From NCBI GenBank assembly GCA_000349905.1, contig KB722776.1:1-57434 (forward strand): a DNA stretch of 57,434 nt, written 5' to 3'. The notes under the pieces were generated by a model. It was not told the DNA's origin, made no database searches, and worked only from the letters and a program-made list of their open reading frames with translations. A program made the translations under genes and the position numbers. This document shows, in pieces, positions 33,974 through 43,807 of this stretch. Origin of the DNA: Volvariella volvacea V23. Its lineage: Eukaryota; Basidiomycota; Agaricomycetes; Agaricales; Pluteaceae. Positions within the stretch are counted from its first letter, which is position 1. Each line of letters begins with the position of its first letter.

Positions 33974-34918
33974 ATGCTTTCTGCACACCACCACGCCTTG
34001 AGGCCAGGGAATCACATTGAGGTAGGTGTGCTCAATACCGACTGTAATTACCCCTCGAAAGCATTCACAACGAACCCTCAGAGTGCCCTCCCCTCTTTGT
34101 CTGACGTACCCAATAGAAACCTACGACCATGCCATGTACCACCGTTCACACAAACGCAAGATAATTCAGCACTGACATTTGCCGCCATATGGGACCCAGA
34201 GGAAGGGATGACGAGTATCTGCGGGCCTCACCTCCTAAGCTCCCCTATGACAGCAAATTTTCCATGGGGCATCAATGCCTGTGAAGCCTCTTCAGGGTGC
34301 CCAAACAACGGTAAGAAAGCAGTTTCTCATCGGGGTCTGGGCCCTCATTCGCTATAGGTCACTCGGATATCGATAGTCTTGGGTCTCTGCGACTACGAAA
34401 TTTTGATGCAATGACGCATTCACACGGAAGCTTTGGCCACGAATATGAGGTAGATCACTATTGCAAGCTCTCTATTCGCGCGGTCTAACTCTCTTCCAGA
34501 CAGCGAGCGAGGGCGAAGACAGTGAATATATGACACCGATATCCGATTCCCCCCAGAACCTTCCTGAATGTCATCTCCCAACTTCACCGTCCTCCACATT
34601 AAGTTTCGCCGCCATCTGGGATCCGGAAGAAGGCATGACAGCAATATCGGGCCCTGCGTTGCTTGATCCATCAACCTCTGCGAACTGTCAAATATGGGTT
34701 GATCGTAGGAATGTTAGTCACTTTCTTGCTGCCAGTAACTTGGAAGCGGGGTCAGGTTCGGCGGTGGGAGCACAGCCTAGGAGTTATGTTACTGGACAAC
34801 CGTTGCAATCGCCTCAAGTCAGCAGCGCACCTTCCTCCCAACACAAGTCAAGCGTGAAGTGGTCCACGCGTCAAGCCAAATCCTATCACCCTATCGTTCG
34901 ACGGAATCAACTAGGCAA
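33974..34918 (+). CDS. uncharacterised protein with two WDPEEGM boxes, cut by assembly gap
   Basis: Best read as one gene running into the gap: exons 33974-34021, 34082-34310, 34358-34449 and 34500-34918+, with phases that all join. It contains two near-identical boxes, ALTFAAIWDPEEGMTSICGP (about 34168-34230) and TLSFAAIWDPEEGMTAISGP (about 34598-34657), each preceded by a Ser/Pro/Asp-rich stretch. Alternatively these are two genes, the second starting at the ATG at 34411, each beginning with a 13-16-codon exon. The C-terminal KW...WVxIE box of the relatives is not seen before the gap and may be hidden in it. Function unknown. Confidence 0.5.
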
Positions 34919-35018
34919 NNNNNNNNNNNNNNNNNNNNNNNNNNNNNNNNNNNNNNNNNNNNNNNNNNNNNNNNNNNNNNNNNNNNNNNNNNNNNNNNNN
35001 NNNNNNNNNNNNNNNNNN
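34919..35018. other. assembly gap (100 N)
   Basis: Exactly 100 N, which usually marks a gap of unknown true length. It interrupts the cluster of WDPEEG-box genes. Confidence 0.99.
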
Positions 35019-35082
35019 GGGTCGACTCGCGAGATTCGCAGATCTTCATTGCGGGCTACTTTCATCCCTTTCTCATAAGATC

Positions 35083-36009
35083 ATGTCAACAAAACAGGCG
35101 ACGGAAGGAGAAAACGAGTCCGAGTCGATCAATGAAGACGTGTTCGTAGATGCACTTGATCGATTCGATCGCTCGAATTCTGACCTCGATTTTGTGAGTA
35201 GCAGTCATTTATCACGCGCTTTTCGTCCGCCTCATATAATTCCTCTATTCGCGTAGTCCTCTCCCTGCTCTAAAACAACGGGCACTTTCTCGAACACAAG
35301 TAGATACAAAGGGTGTGGAGCATCCAGCATGAATATGTCCATCAACGCCAATTGCGGTTTCAATTCTATGACGAGCGTAGGCCACGCACCGTCCTCTATC
35401 GAGCCCGTTAACTTTGGAGATGATGACAGTGCTGTCATCATCGACGAATACGGCCATCCAGACTGTGAACCACACCTGGTAAGTTCCCATCACACATTCA
35501 CTATCGTACTTATTCCACCGGTATGAGCACACACTTACCCCAACCTTCACCCTATGGGCGGTGTTCAGCCTTCTAGATTTTCCGTCACTACTACCTCCAC
35601 TTCTAACTACCTTCACGTCGACTTCGCTAGCGAAGTATCTAGCGTCAACACCTCTCGCACTCGTCCGCTCAACCGAAGAGTGGTCCGAGCACCGCCAGTA
35701 TCCAGGTTACCTCCCGAGCTACAGGAGATGTCATCCCATCCCCCACCATCACCATTACGGAACCTGGGTGGTCTAGCTGGTCGCCGACGTGCTTCCAATC
35801 TCCGTACCTCCTCACAGTCTCTTCGTCCTTATGGCAACCATCATCAACGGAGAAGTATAGCGAGTTCTCTAAAGACTCTCTCGATGCCCCGGTTCTCGCA
35901 GACGTTCACAAAGTGGAGGCGGAGTCCACGAGGAGATCTAGACGATCAGTGGGTCTGCATTGAGATACGACCCGTCATTACGGAGCGACTCGTCCATGTG
36001 GAATATTAG
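35083..36009 (+). CDS. uncharacterised relative with C-terminal KW...WVxIE box
   Basis: Predicted three-exon gene, 257 residues: 35083-35193, 35257-35478 and 35569-36009, each joined in phase 0 (GTGAGT...GTAG and GTAAGT...TCAG). The N terminus is acidic (MSTKQATEGENESES). The C terminus, MPRFSQTFTKWRRSPRG followed by QWVCIEIRPVITE, aligns with LPNIANSIRKW and WVWIELSQEITEH of the gene at 32309. The WDPEEG box itself is missing. The middle is Ser/Arg/Pro-rich. It could also be the 3' part of a gene that begins before the gap. Function unknown. Confidence 0.5.
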
Positions 36010-39000
36010 GTGGCGCTGATGTCTCGTTGTTGACATGATTCCACGGCTCGTCATGCCCGTACGGAGAGGCAGTGTTGGCAGGTCCCAACATTGGATATGC
36101 ATTCCTTCCTCTATCCCACGTTCTTTACTCATGCATTCCTTTCGTTCTTTCGTTCTTTGCCTTGGGCTTCTAGTTGCATCAACCACTACCTTCGTTCTCC
36201 GCGGACTCGCGTTAGGTTTTTCTTTCTACTTTCCCAAAAGGTCTTTTTCTTTGTTCGAATCGATACCCATCCGCCGGTCTCCCCATCTGTCATGTATAAC
36301 CTCTCATCACACCATGCTACCCTCTTTTCGTTCTTCCATCCCGCCTCACGGTGATAGCGACCGTGACACTGATGGCGATTGTACTCTACACACACATGTA
36401 CCACCTTTACCTGCTCGTCTTCATGTACCTTCACTAGAGCCGCCATGACCAATCCAACGAAAATTCATTGTCACGTATATACCACCCCAGAACGTTGTCT
36501 TCATTAGCACAGAGCACCAGCCAATAACGTTATCTCCCGCACACCAGCAGCGGGGCCATTAAAGCCTCATGTCGAGCTGCCAGTGGCCGTCGACCAGCCT
36601 GCGGCTAACAACAAGCTGGGCATCATGCACGCGGCTCGGGCGTTTAACCGTTCACGTTCACATTCACGTTTGCTGTTCAAGTCCTCAACCCGAGCTCATG
36701 GCTCGGTCCATTATTAATTCGCATTGTCGTTGCTATCTTTGGTGGCCGATAGACTTGCTTCTTTGCTGTATTAGTGCACGTGTAGTTATAGCCATAGTCT
36801 AGAGCTTGCTTGCTCCGGATGCATATGCAGTACAGTATAGTCGCCGCGAAAAAGAACTCTACATGTAAACATCCAGCATTGCCCACATGAAAACCTGCAC
36901 ATGGGCGAATACTTTGTTCCGTCGAACCTGAAAGAATAGATGCCACGAATAGCAGTGGGGGTACGTTAATTACTACTCCAGGGCCGAACACGACTTGCCT
37001 CTGACATATTTCTCGTCGTCATGCGGAGGGTATATCCAAATCGTATGTCTTCGGGGTTTTTAGTTCCTACCGATAAAAGTTCAAGGTGTATATGCCGAAA
37101 GCCGGGAACTGGACTCGATGTCCAAGTTTGTGCAGTGGGCCTGAGGGTTCGGGGATCCCCTGCGGCTTGCGGCTCACGGCTCACGACCAAGGAGTGGGAG
37201 TCGCCATCGTCGTCGTCGCTGTTGCGCTCTTCTCTTCTTTCTCGATGCATTGCGGAGGAGGACAGCGCACCGGCACGGGTTAAGCCGCTACAGTTGCACA
37301 GGTACGCTCCCAAATCCATGGCGCTCTGATATGAGGCTCCCGTCAAGACGCCGCCGCTCTTTGTTTTTCCTATCTCATATACTCGTCGGCCGAGCATGAG
37401 CTAGCAACGTGATCGTGAATTGTACGAAGTGAGTCCAGGATCGCACTGTGGAGCATACAGTGATACCTGGTCGTGGTGCTGCCACTGAGAAGGGAACGTT
37501 ATCGGAGATGCCGCAAGTAGCACTTAACTCTATCACGAGGGGTAGTTACCGATGATGCAGCAAAACCACACCCCTATCTAGAAAGTACAAGGAATGAGAC
37601 ACGAGACAAGCAAAAGGAACCTCGTCAAATAGCCTCAATTTCAAGGCGGCCCGGTGGAAGGGAAAGTGGGGGATTGGTGCAGGAGTAGTATTCGCTCGAC
37701 CGATGAATAATGGGAGTCGTTGAAGAAACGGTTGGAACTGTGGCCAACGAATTTGCCACCGGATGATGGAGGTTCGAGGATGGGATCAAAATCTGCGTAT
37801 TCGTAGAATTGTACGTGACTTTATAAAATGTACGGGGAACATCGTAGTAGCTAGGTTGTGCATTATTGTTTGCGCTCGCCTCCTGCTCACTTTTTCCCCC
37901 ACACCGGGACGGCAGATGCTATAAGGAAGCCGTGTATGTGGACATTAAAGTCTGGATCATCGCGTCTACTAGTAGCACAGAACATTCACCTCTAAAATTT
38001 CATGAAGATCGTATAGTAGCACAGGCCAAAAGAACAACGGGGGGTCGTGAGCAATGTATACCCTAGTGGAATAGTAGAGCACAACAAGTAAAGCAACCAA
38101 TACGAAAAGAAACATCCATCAAACCACTCGTCAAGTATCATACGCAACACCCGAATCAAAGGCACCACAGTTATACGAGTACGTAGCAGATCCGCAGGCA
38201 CCAAGGTACTACCGATGCATAGACATACGTATGTACGGAGATAAAACTGCACAAAAACGCGCTACATTGATTACGCTCTGAAAGAACAAAAAGGTCCTTT
38301 TTGAAGGCAAGGAAAACAGCAGAGTAGACGTGATAAACGGACTGGGGAGACCGACAGATAAAATGGGTACAGAAAAAAGGGGCATCGTGTTCAAGAATAG
38401 AGATGAAAAATCGCCAAACGGGGACCGGCGTGAACGACAAAAGAGACAGAGATGGAAAGACCTACGCCAACACCGATGCTACAGCAGTATCAAATACAAA
38501 ACACCGTCGTCACCAGTCTCGTGCCAAAAGAGAAAAAAAGCGTCCCGAGCCGAACAACGAACGGTGCACAATGCAGTGGTGGTACGCAACACACTATCGT
38601 TGTGATATATGTATATGTATATATATATCCCAAGGGCTACCTAGAACCGAACAAGAACACCAAGTGTGTGCTACAGAAAAAGACAAACAAACGAGTGACA
38701 ATGGTAGGCGTATGCGTCGACGACTGTGACAGTGTGGCGTCGGTGACAATGACAGAGACAGAGACAAAGAACAGTATCAAATGACGAGGGGAGTCAAAAA
38801 AAAAAAAGCGCGAGATATGGAGATATACGAGAGATGGCGGGAACAAGTCAAGTCGTGGGTGAAGGAAAAGAATATAGAAATGTCAGAGGAATTGAGATAA
38901 TACCACCACGACACGGGCGGATCGGAGAGAAGAGGAGGGCAGAGCAGAGCAGGAAAAACTGGGTCGGGCATGAAGCATCTCGACATCCTTCATTCAAGAG

Positions 39001-39564
39001 ACCTTCAAAAGCGCCCAGTCCTACCATGCACCATTCACAACGACCAACCTCTGCAGGACAGCTCAAATATCCAACTAAGAGACGAGAAACGAGAAATAAG
39101 AACCGATAAAAAAAAGAGATGGAAAAAAATCTCGGGGGTTGGTACATTCATATAACTATATTCGGATCCTTCTCGTGCGGACTAAATCTGATTGGTCGAG
39201 GACGGGGACGGGGATGGAGAGCAATACTTTTTCTTCCTTCCAAATCGCTGCGTCGTTGTACTCCGGGGGTAGGTGCGGCTGGCCGGTTGGTCGAGTGACT
39301 GACTGATTGGGTCGAACAGACGAGCGGCCGGTTGGCTGGGAGAGGAAGCGTGTGCGTTGATGAAGGCGAAGGAGATGACGAGGGCGGGGTAGAGCAAAGA
39401 TCTTGCAACAAGGAAAGGAACCAAGGAAACGAGACGAGACGAAACGGGATAGGATGAGGAGACGAGTAGATGGCGTAGACCAGCAAACGGGAACAGAGAA
39501 GAGACGATAGAGGCAAGAGAACATGAGACGAGAGACAGAGACGATGGCCTTCATCGCCACCTGC
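36010..39564. other. long non-coding stretch with strong base skew
   Basis: About 3.5 kb without a recognisable gene. 36100-36450 is pyrimidine-rich on the plus strand (repeated TTCGTTCTTT). From about 37.6 kb onward the plus strand becomes strongly purine-rich, rich in GAGA and AAGA words, continuing into the CHS7 3' region. Open frames on the minus strand here are Phe/Ser/Leu-rich by-products of the skew. There is a short TA/TG repeat at about 38603-38628. The right part may be the 3' UTR of CHS7. Confidence 0.5.
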
Positions 39565-41545
39565 TCAATAGTACCCCCCATTATTCCTGTATCCACCATA
39601 TCCACCCCCGCCATATAGATCATCGTCCCATGATTCTAAAAGCGCAAAGAAAGAGAGAGAGATCGTCAAGTCAGCATACTGCACATTCTCCAAGAGGCGT
39701 GGAACAGGAACAAAGACACGCGGATACAAAAGTATGAAAGCGTTTAAAAGGAAACAAACGAGCACAGGAGAGCGTGCAATCCTCATAAGCACACCGTTCG
39801 TGCGTGCGGGACCCACTGGCATTGGCACTGGCAGACACACCCACGCCCACCCGCCTCGTGTCAAACGACCAACGGGCATCATACAACCCTCCGGTCACCA
39901 GCAAGCAAGGGACGCAAACATCCGAATCCAACTTTCATCAATAGAAACCCAGCCCCAGCCCTGAGAGAGACAGCCAGGGCTGGGATGGCGCATTTGCGGA
40001 AAGTCTCCACCACGTGTAGGGGGTCGTTCGTAAAACGTCATGATCATCATCGAGATCGACACCAACGCGGAAAAAAAGGACCAGGCTGAGAAATAAAAAA
40101 AAAAGGGTAAGGTAAGATGGAACAAAAAATTGGGCGTGTGAAACAACAAACTCGTGGCGATAAAGACTCGAATACAGGAAAAACAGAAAGAAAGAGAGAG
40201 AAAAGAGTGGTGGTGGTGACAAGTATCCCCAGCGAACCCAGCGTATCGTATTATACATAATACGACGATCATAAGAGGTATAAGGAAAGAAATCAAAAGC
40301 GAACAGGTAATGGAACAATCGGGGAGTCGTCTGCCCACTCACCCTCCGTTATACTCCTCCAAGCGAGATATAGCACACCCACGGCCGCAGACTCCAACAG
40401 CGTTGCGATGAACGAGCCATCTATCTTTGCGTTCGTTCCCTGGTTGAAATATCATAGCTGAGATCGAAGCAAGAAAGCAGGAAAGAAGGAGGGACTCACT
40501 CGACATATTACTCTGTTCAGCAGGAAATAGTCCAGCTGAGATAATACAAACAAAAAGGCGGCCAGTACGTAGAAGAACATTGGTTTTGTCTCGTTCAGGA
40601 CCCGCAGGACGATGACGGACATGATTACAAAATACGCAAGCGCAGCGCTGGGAAATAGTCAATATATGCGCCTCGCCAGGCTGTGGACACTCACACTCCA
40701 GGCCAGATACTCGTCAAGACGAACAAGGGTATACTATGCAGCGATTCCAGCGGGCCGCTAGGGCCCAAGGTATCCGTTATTCCCAAGGCAACGTCAAACG
40801 AGATGTACGTCGTTCCAGCGAAAAAGGCGAGTGCTATTCCATAAAATGGCTATCGCGGCATCAGACGGACGATGAGGCGGGCGGGACAAGGTCAAGGATC
40901 AGAGAGGGAACTCACGACTAGCGAGCTCATCGTCCCGTCTTCCACAAACTGCGTCGCAACGAGGGCGTTCCCCAGCAGCATCCAGAACAGCGCGGCCACG
41001 AGACCAGCATGTATTGACGTCAATATCACGAGTGCGTCCGAGCCTTGCTCAAACAGCGAGCCGGTGGTGAGGAGCTGGAAGGGGAGGGTGAGGAGGTAGA
41101 GGACCAGGAAGGCCCGTATCTCGATTCTGCCTGGGGACAGCAGTCAAGATGTGCGCAACGCAATGCAGGGCAAGGTAAAAATAGACGAGACGCACCAACA
41201 GCCGCCTTTCGTCTGTTTGCGAGATACACGAGGGCAGAGCCCCCGACGATGCTGAGACCACAGAGGATGATGTTGGCGATGTTGCCGAGGGACTGTGGGC
41301 CGCCGTCGATGGAGGTGCCCACGCGCGGAATGCCGCATTCTGGGTTGACGCCGACGGGGGCGGAGGACGAGGGATCTGAGAGGGCGGTGAGGAGGGCAGC
41401 GTCGATGCGCTGGACCTGGGCGGTGTTCAGAGGATGATACGAGGAATAAGCGGGTGAAGAGCGATACCTGGCGGTAGAAGAGATTGCACCAGGGGTAGGA
41501 GGGCGTCTGGGCGCACAGGGGCTGGAAATCGCCGAATCTGGTCAT
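39565..41545 (-). CDS. CHS7: chitin synthase export chaperone CHS7
   Basis: Polytopic ER protein needed for chitin synthase to leave the ER, so it acts in cell-wall synthesis. The start MTRFGDFQPLCAQTPSYPWC is at 41545; intron 1 lies at about 41418-41467. Conserved family text follows: GNIANIILCGLSIVGGSALV (about 41210-41290), RRKAAVGRIEIR, ILTSIHAGLVAALFWMLLGN (about 40970-41040), GTTYISFDVALG, LESLHSIPLFVLTSIWPG, LSQLDYFLLNRVIC (about 40495-40545) and KIDGSFIATLLESAAVGVLY (about 40360-40430). About six to seven hydrophobic helices are present. The gene ends ITEESWDDD plus a Gly/Tyr tail (39565-39635), reached through an unusually long last intron, 39636-40342 (707 nt). If that intron is not removed, the protein would instead end ITEGEWADDSPIVPLPVRF. 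Confidence 0.92.
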
Positions 41546-41905
41546 GGTATACTGCTCGGCGGCGTGCAGGACGGCGGGGAGGGCGTGATGGGCGTCGAGG
41601 GTATCGGTCGTAACAGAAAAAGTCGTGCAGAATCAATCCACCAGAAAGGAAGCCGGAGGCGCATGGTTCAACAAGGTGCACAAACAAGCCAAAACACACA
41701 TACCAACGAGAAATGCCAGCTCTGCACCGTCCGACCAGCGTACAGTGTCGAGCGAGTGCGGTCTTGTTGCGAATAAATGTCTGCCTGCGTATCCACAGAC
41801 AATACGCTTCTTCCCGTTTGGGCCGTTGCCATTGGAGCACGTGCATTACTTGGCTCGGAAATACTTCCGCCACAAGGCGTCTACTACAATACACCACATG
41901 CCACC
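41546..41905. other. intergenic region between GNAT gene end and CHS7 start
   Basis: CHS7 upstream region, 360 bases, containing CACGTG at 41839-41844. No coding signal accepted; the plus-strand frames continue into the GC-rich antisense of the GNAT gene. Confidence 0.4.
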
Positions 41906-42718
41906 TCAACCCGTCCTCCCCATCACCCCGTCTACCCTCTCACGCCCACCGGCAACCCAGTCGTCCCAGCAGAGCCCCAGCACAACCGTGTCCCTCCCCA
42001 CACACCCCGCCCGCGTCGCCGCGCCATTCCCCGCCGCCTCCTTTCCCACCGCCAACACCCGGTCCCACCTGAACAGCGCCTCCCTCCGGAACCCCATCCT
42101 CTCCGCCGCGCGCACGCTCCGCGCATTCAGCGCGTTCGCCTTCCACACCACCCTCCTGAGCCCCAGCCCGCCGCAGTCCGCGCCGTCCAGCGCGTAGTGC
42201 AGCAGCAGCCCCACCGCGTTCGACGTGACGTGCGTGCGCTGGTAGGGCGGCAGGACCTTGATGCACCCTATCTCTGTCGCCCGGTTCTCCTTTGACGTGT
42301 TGATGTACGCGATGAGCCCTGCCAGCGGCAGTCCGGGTGGCGATCCCCCCGCCGTCCCTGAGGCTGGATCAGCGTCGCTGATACCCGAGGACTGATTAGA
42401 TCTGCGCTTGTCAAAGATCGCAAACAAGACCGCCGCGGGGTCCGCCCGGATTTTCTGCTCAAACAGGTCTGCGTTGAGCGCCTCTTCGCTTGCGTATGGG
42501 CCGTACGGGAGGTACGTGTAGATCTCTGGATGGCCCACGGACTGCTGAAAGTACTCGTTGCCATGGATAGACGGCTGTACAGGCGGTTGTCAGCTCACAG
42601 CACCAAGAGCGTGCGTTACGATGCGTACCACAAGCGGCTCCAGCAGAACCCGCTCGTTCTCGAGCACAGGCGGCACAGGAAAGCAAAAGTTGACGTCGTA
42701 CGGCGCACTCGTGGACAT
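41906..42718 (-). CDS. GNAT-family N-acetyltransferase (RimJ/RimL-like)
   Basis: Two exons. The start MSTSAPYDVNFCFPVPPVLE is at 42716-42718; the short intron at about 42577-42628 follows LLEPLV, and the frame resumes with PSIHGNEYFQQSVGHPEIYT. The GNAT core includes LAGLIAYINTSKENRATEIG and IKVLPPYQRTHVTSNAVGLL, which carries the beta4/alpha3 region expected to bind acetyl-CoA. GLRRVVWKANALNARSVRAA and ERMGFRREALFRWDRVL follow. This arrangement is typical of Acetyltransf_3 proteins common in fungi; the acceptor substrate cannot be told. Exon 2 is distinctly GC-rich. The gene is in the same orientation as CHS7, upstream of it. Confidence 0.85.
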
Positions 42719-42781
42719 ACAGAACTGGTCGATTTTAATGACTCGAGTGCGACAGTCGTGCTGTGGGGTTGGGTAACGTGT

Positions 42782-42788
42782 CATGTGA
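42782..42788. promoter_or_regulatory. CATGTGA (TCACATG) box upstream of GNAT gene
   Basis: This lies about 65 bases before the GNAT start codon on the minus strand, in the same position as similar boxes at F-box genes. Regulatory role inferred only. Confidence 0.25.
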
Positions 42789-43741
42789 TCCGGATGCTCG
42801 TCCTCGCCTCAGGTCAGATCGCTCAAGGGCTCTGAACACAGCACCCGCGGTGGTGAGTCTAGTTAGTGTATTACAATTTGTGTAGGTGTCGATAGTGATC
42901 TTTTGTCAATCCCAGTTGGAGCGAGCGTGAGCTAATTATATCATTTCAATCTCCCTCTCATCAAAACGACATCACACAGACCGACAATCCATAAGATGGT
43001 CAAAGATCAATGATTAACCGCTGCTCGACTGACCACCTAGGCCTGCCAATACATTAAGCTCGTCAACGGATCATTCCACGGCCGCCTCGCATTCGACAAG
43101 CCCCCCATGCCATCTCCAGGATACGTCCAGCTCCACCCTGCATGCTAGCACCAATTTCCGCTACAGACCACACCGAAACACCACTGCGATACTACCTGTC
43201 TGTAGCCTGCGCGCCAACGAATACAAAGAGATCAACACCAGACTCCGCAGAGCGTGCGGGTCGCTGCATATATAGCACGCACCAAAGAAGGCCCGGCCCG
43301 AAACTCGACACCCGATCACTCGATATCTAAAATTGGTACCCTGAGCGCCGGGTTGGACATGACCCAATGGACAGATGACCATGGGCGAACGCACCAGGAG
43401 ACATTCATCTTGAACCCATGTCCTAAGCAAACATGCTCGCTTCTGTCCTAGCCATGCTTCAAATCCCGTGTTGTAGCGAGTTTGCGCGTGCTTGAGATTT
43501 TTTTTGAGGTTTTTGTGGTTGAAAAGCTGGACGAGTAATGTTGGAAAGTGCCATGGATCGTTATCGTTTGCGCGTTATCCTTGGCCAGCTAGACGTGACT
43601 TGCAGGGGTTCTGACGATACTCATGTGGATCCATAGGATCGTGCATGTCGTAGTTTGCTCCTGTATTTAACCAAGGTGCGCAATTGACGCCCTTTGTGCA
43701 CCATGAGCTTCCAAGTATGTGGGTGAGGCTGGGACTAATTG
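42789..43741. other. intergenic region, possible tiny gene
   Basis: No recognised gene. One candidate for a small spliced frame is noted separately (42996-43148). Runs of T occur at about 43499-43516. Confidence 0.4.
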
Positions 43742-43748
43742 CACGTGA
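43742..43748 (+). promoter_or_regulatory. CACGTGA box upstream of F-box gene
   Basis: CACGTGA lies 61 bases before the ATG at 43808, matching the position of similar boxes at other F-box genes here. Confidence 0.3.
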
Positions 43749-43807
43749 CTCTACCCCTTTTTACCTGAGTGCAAAGGATAGGGACACCTCATCCTTGCAA
43801 AGATCCA

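Noticed and set aside
38603..38628. TA/TG dinucleotide repeat as a possible regulatory element
   Set aside because: It is a short simple repeat with nothing else to support a function.
37992..40338. Minus-strand frames rich in Phe, Leu and Ser that look like membrane proteins
   Set aside because: They are explained by the pyrimidine-rich minus strand; they have no conserved motif and overlap in several frames.
41625..42300. Several long plus-strand open frames of 100-190 codons
   Set aside because: They lie opposite the GC-rich GNAT exon 2, are Pro/Arg/Ser-rich and overlap one another. The minus strand carries clear GNAT motifs.
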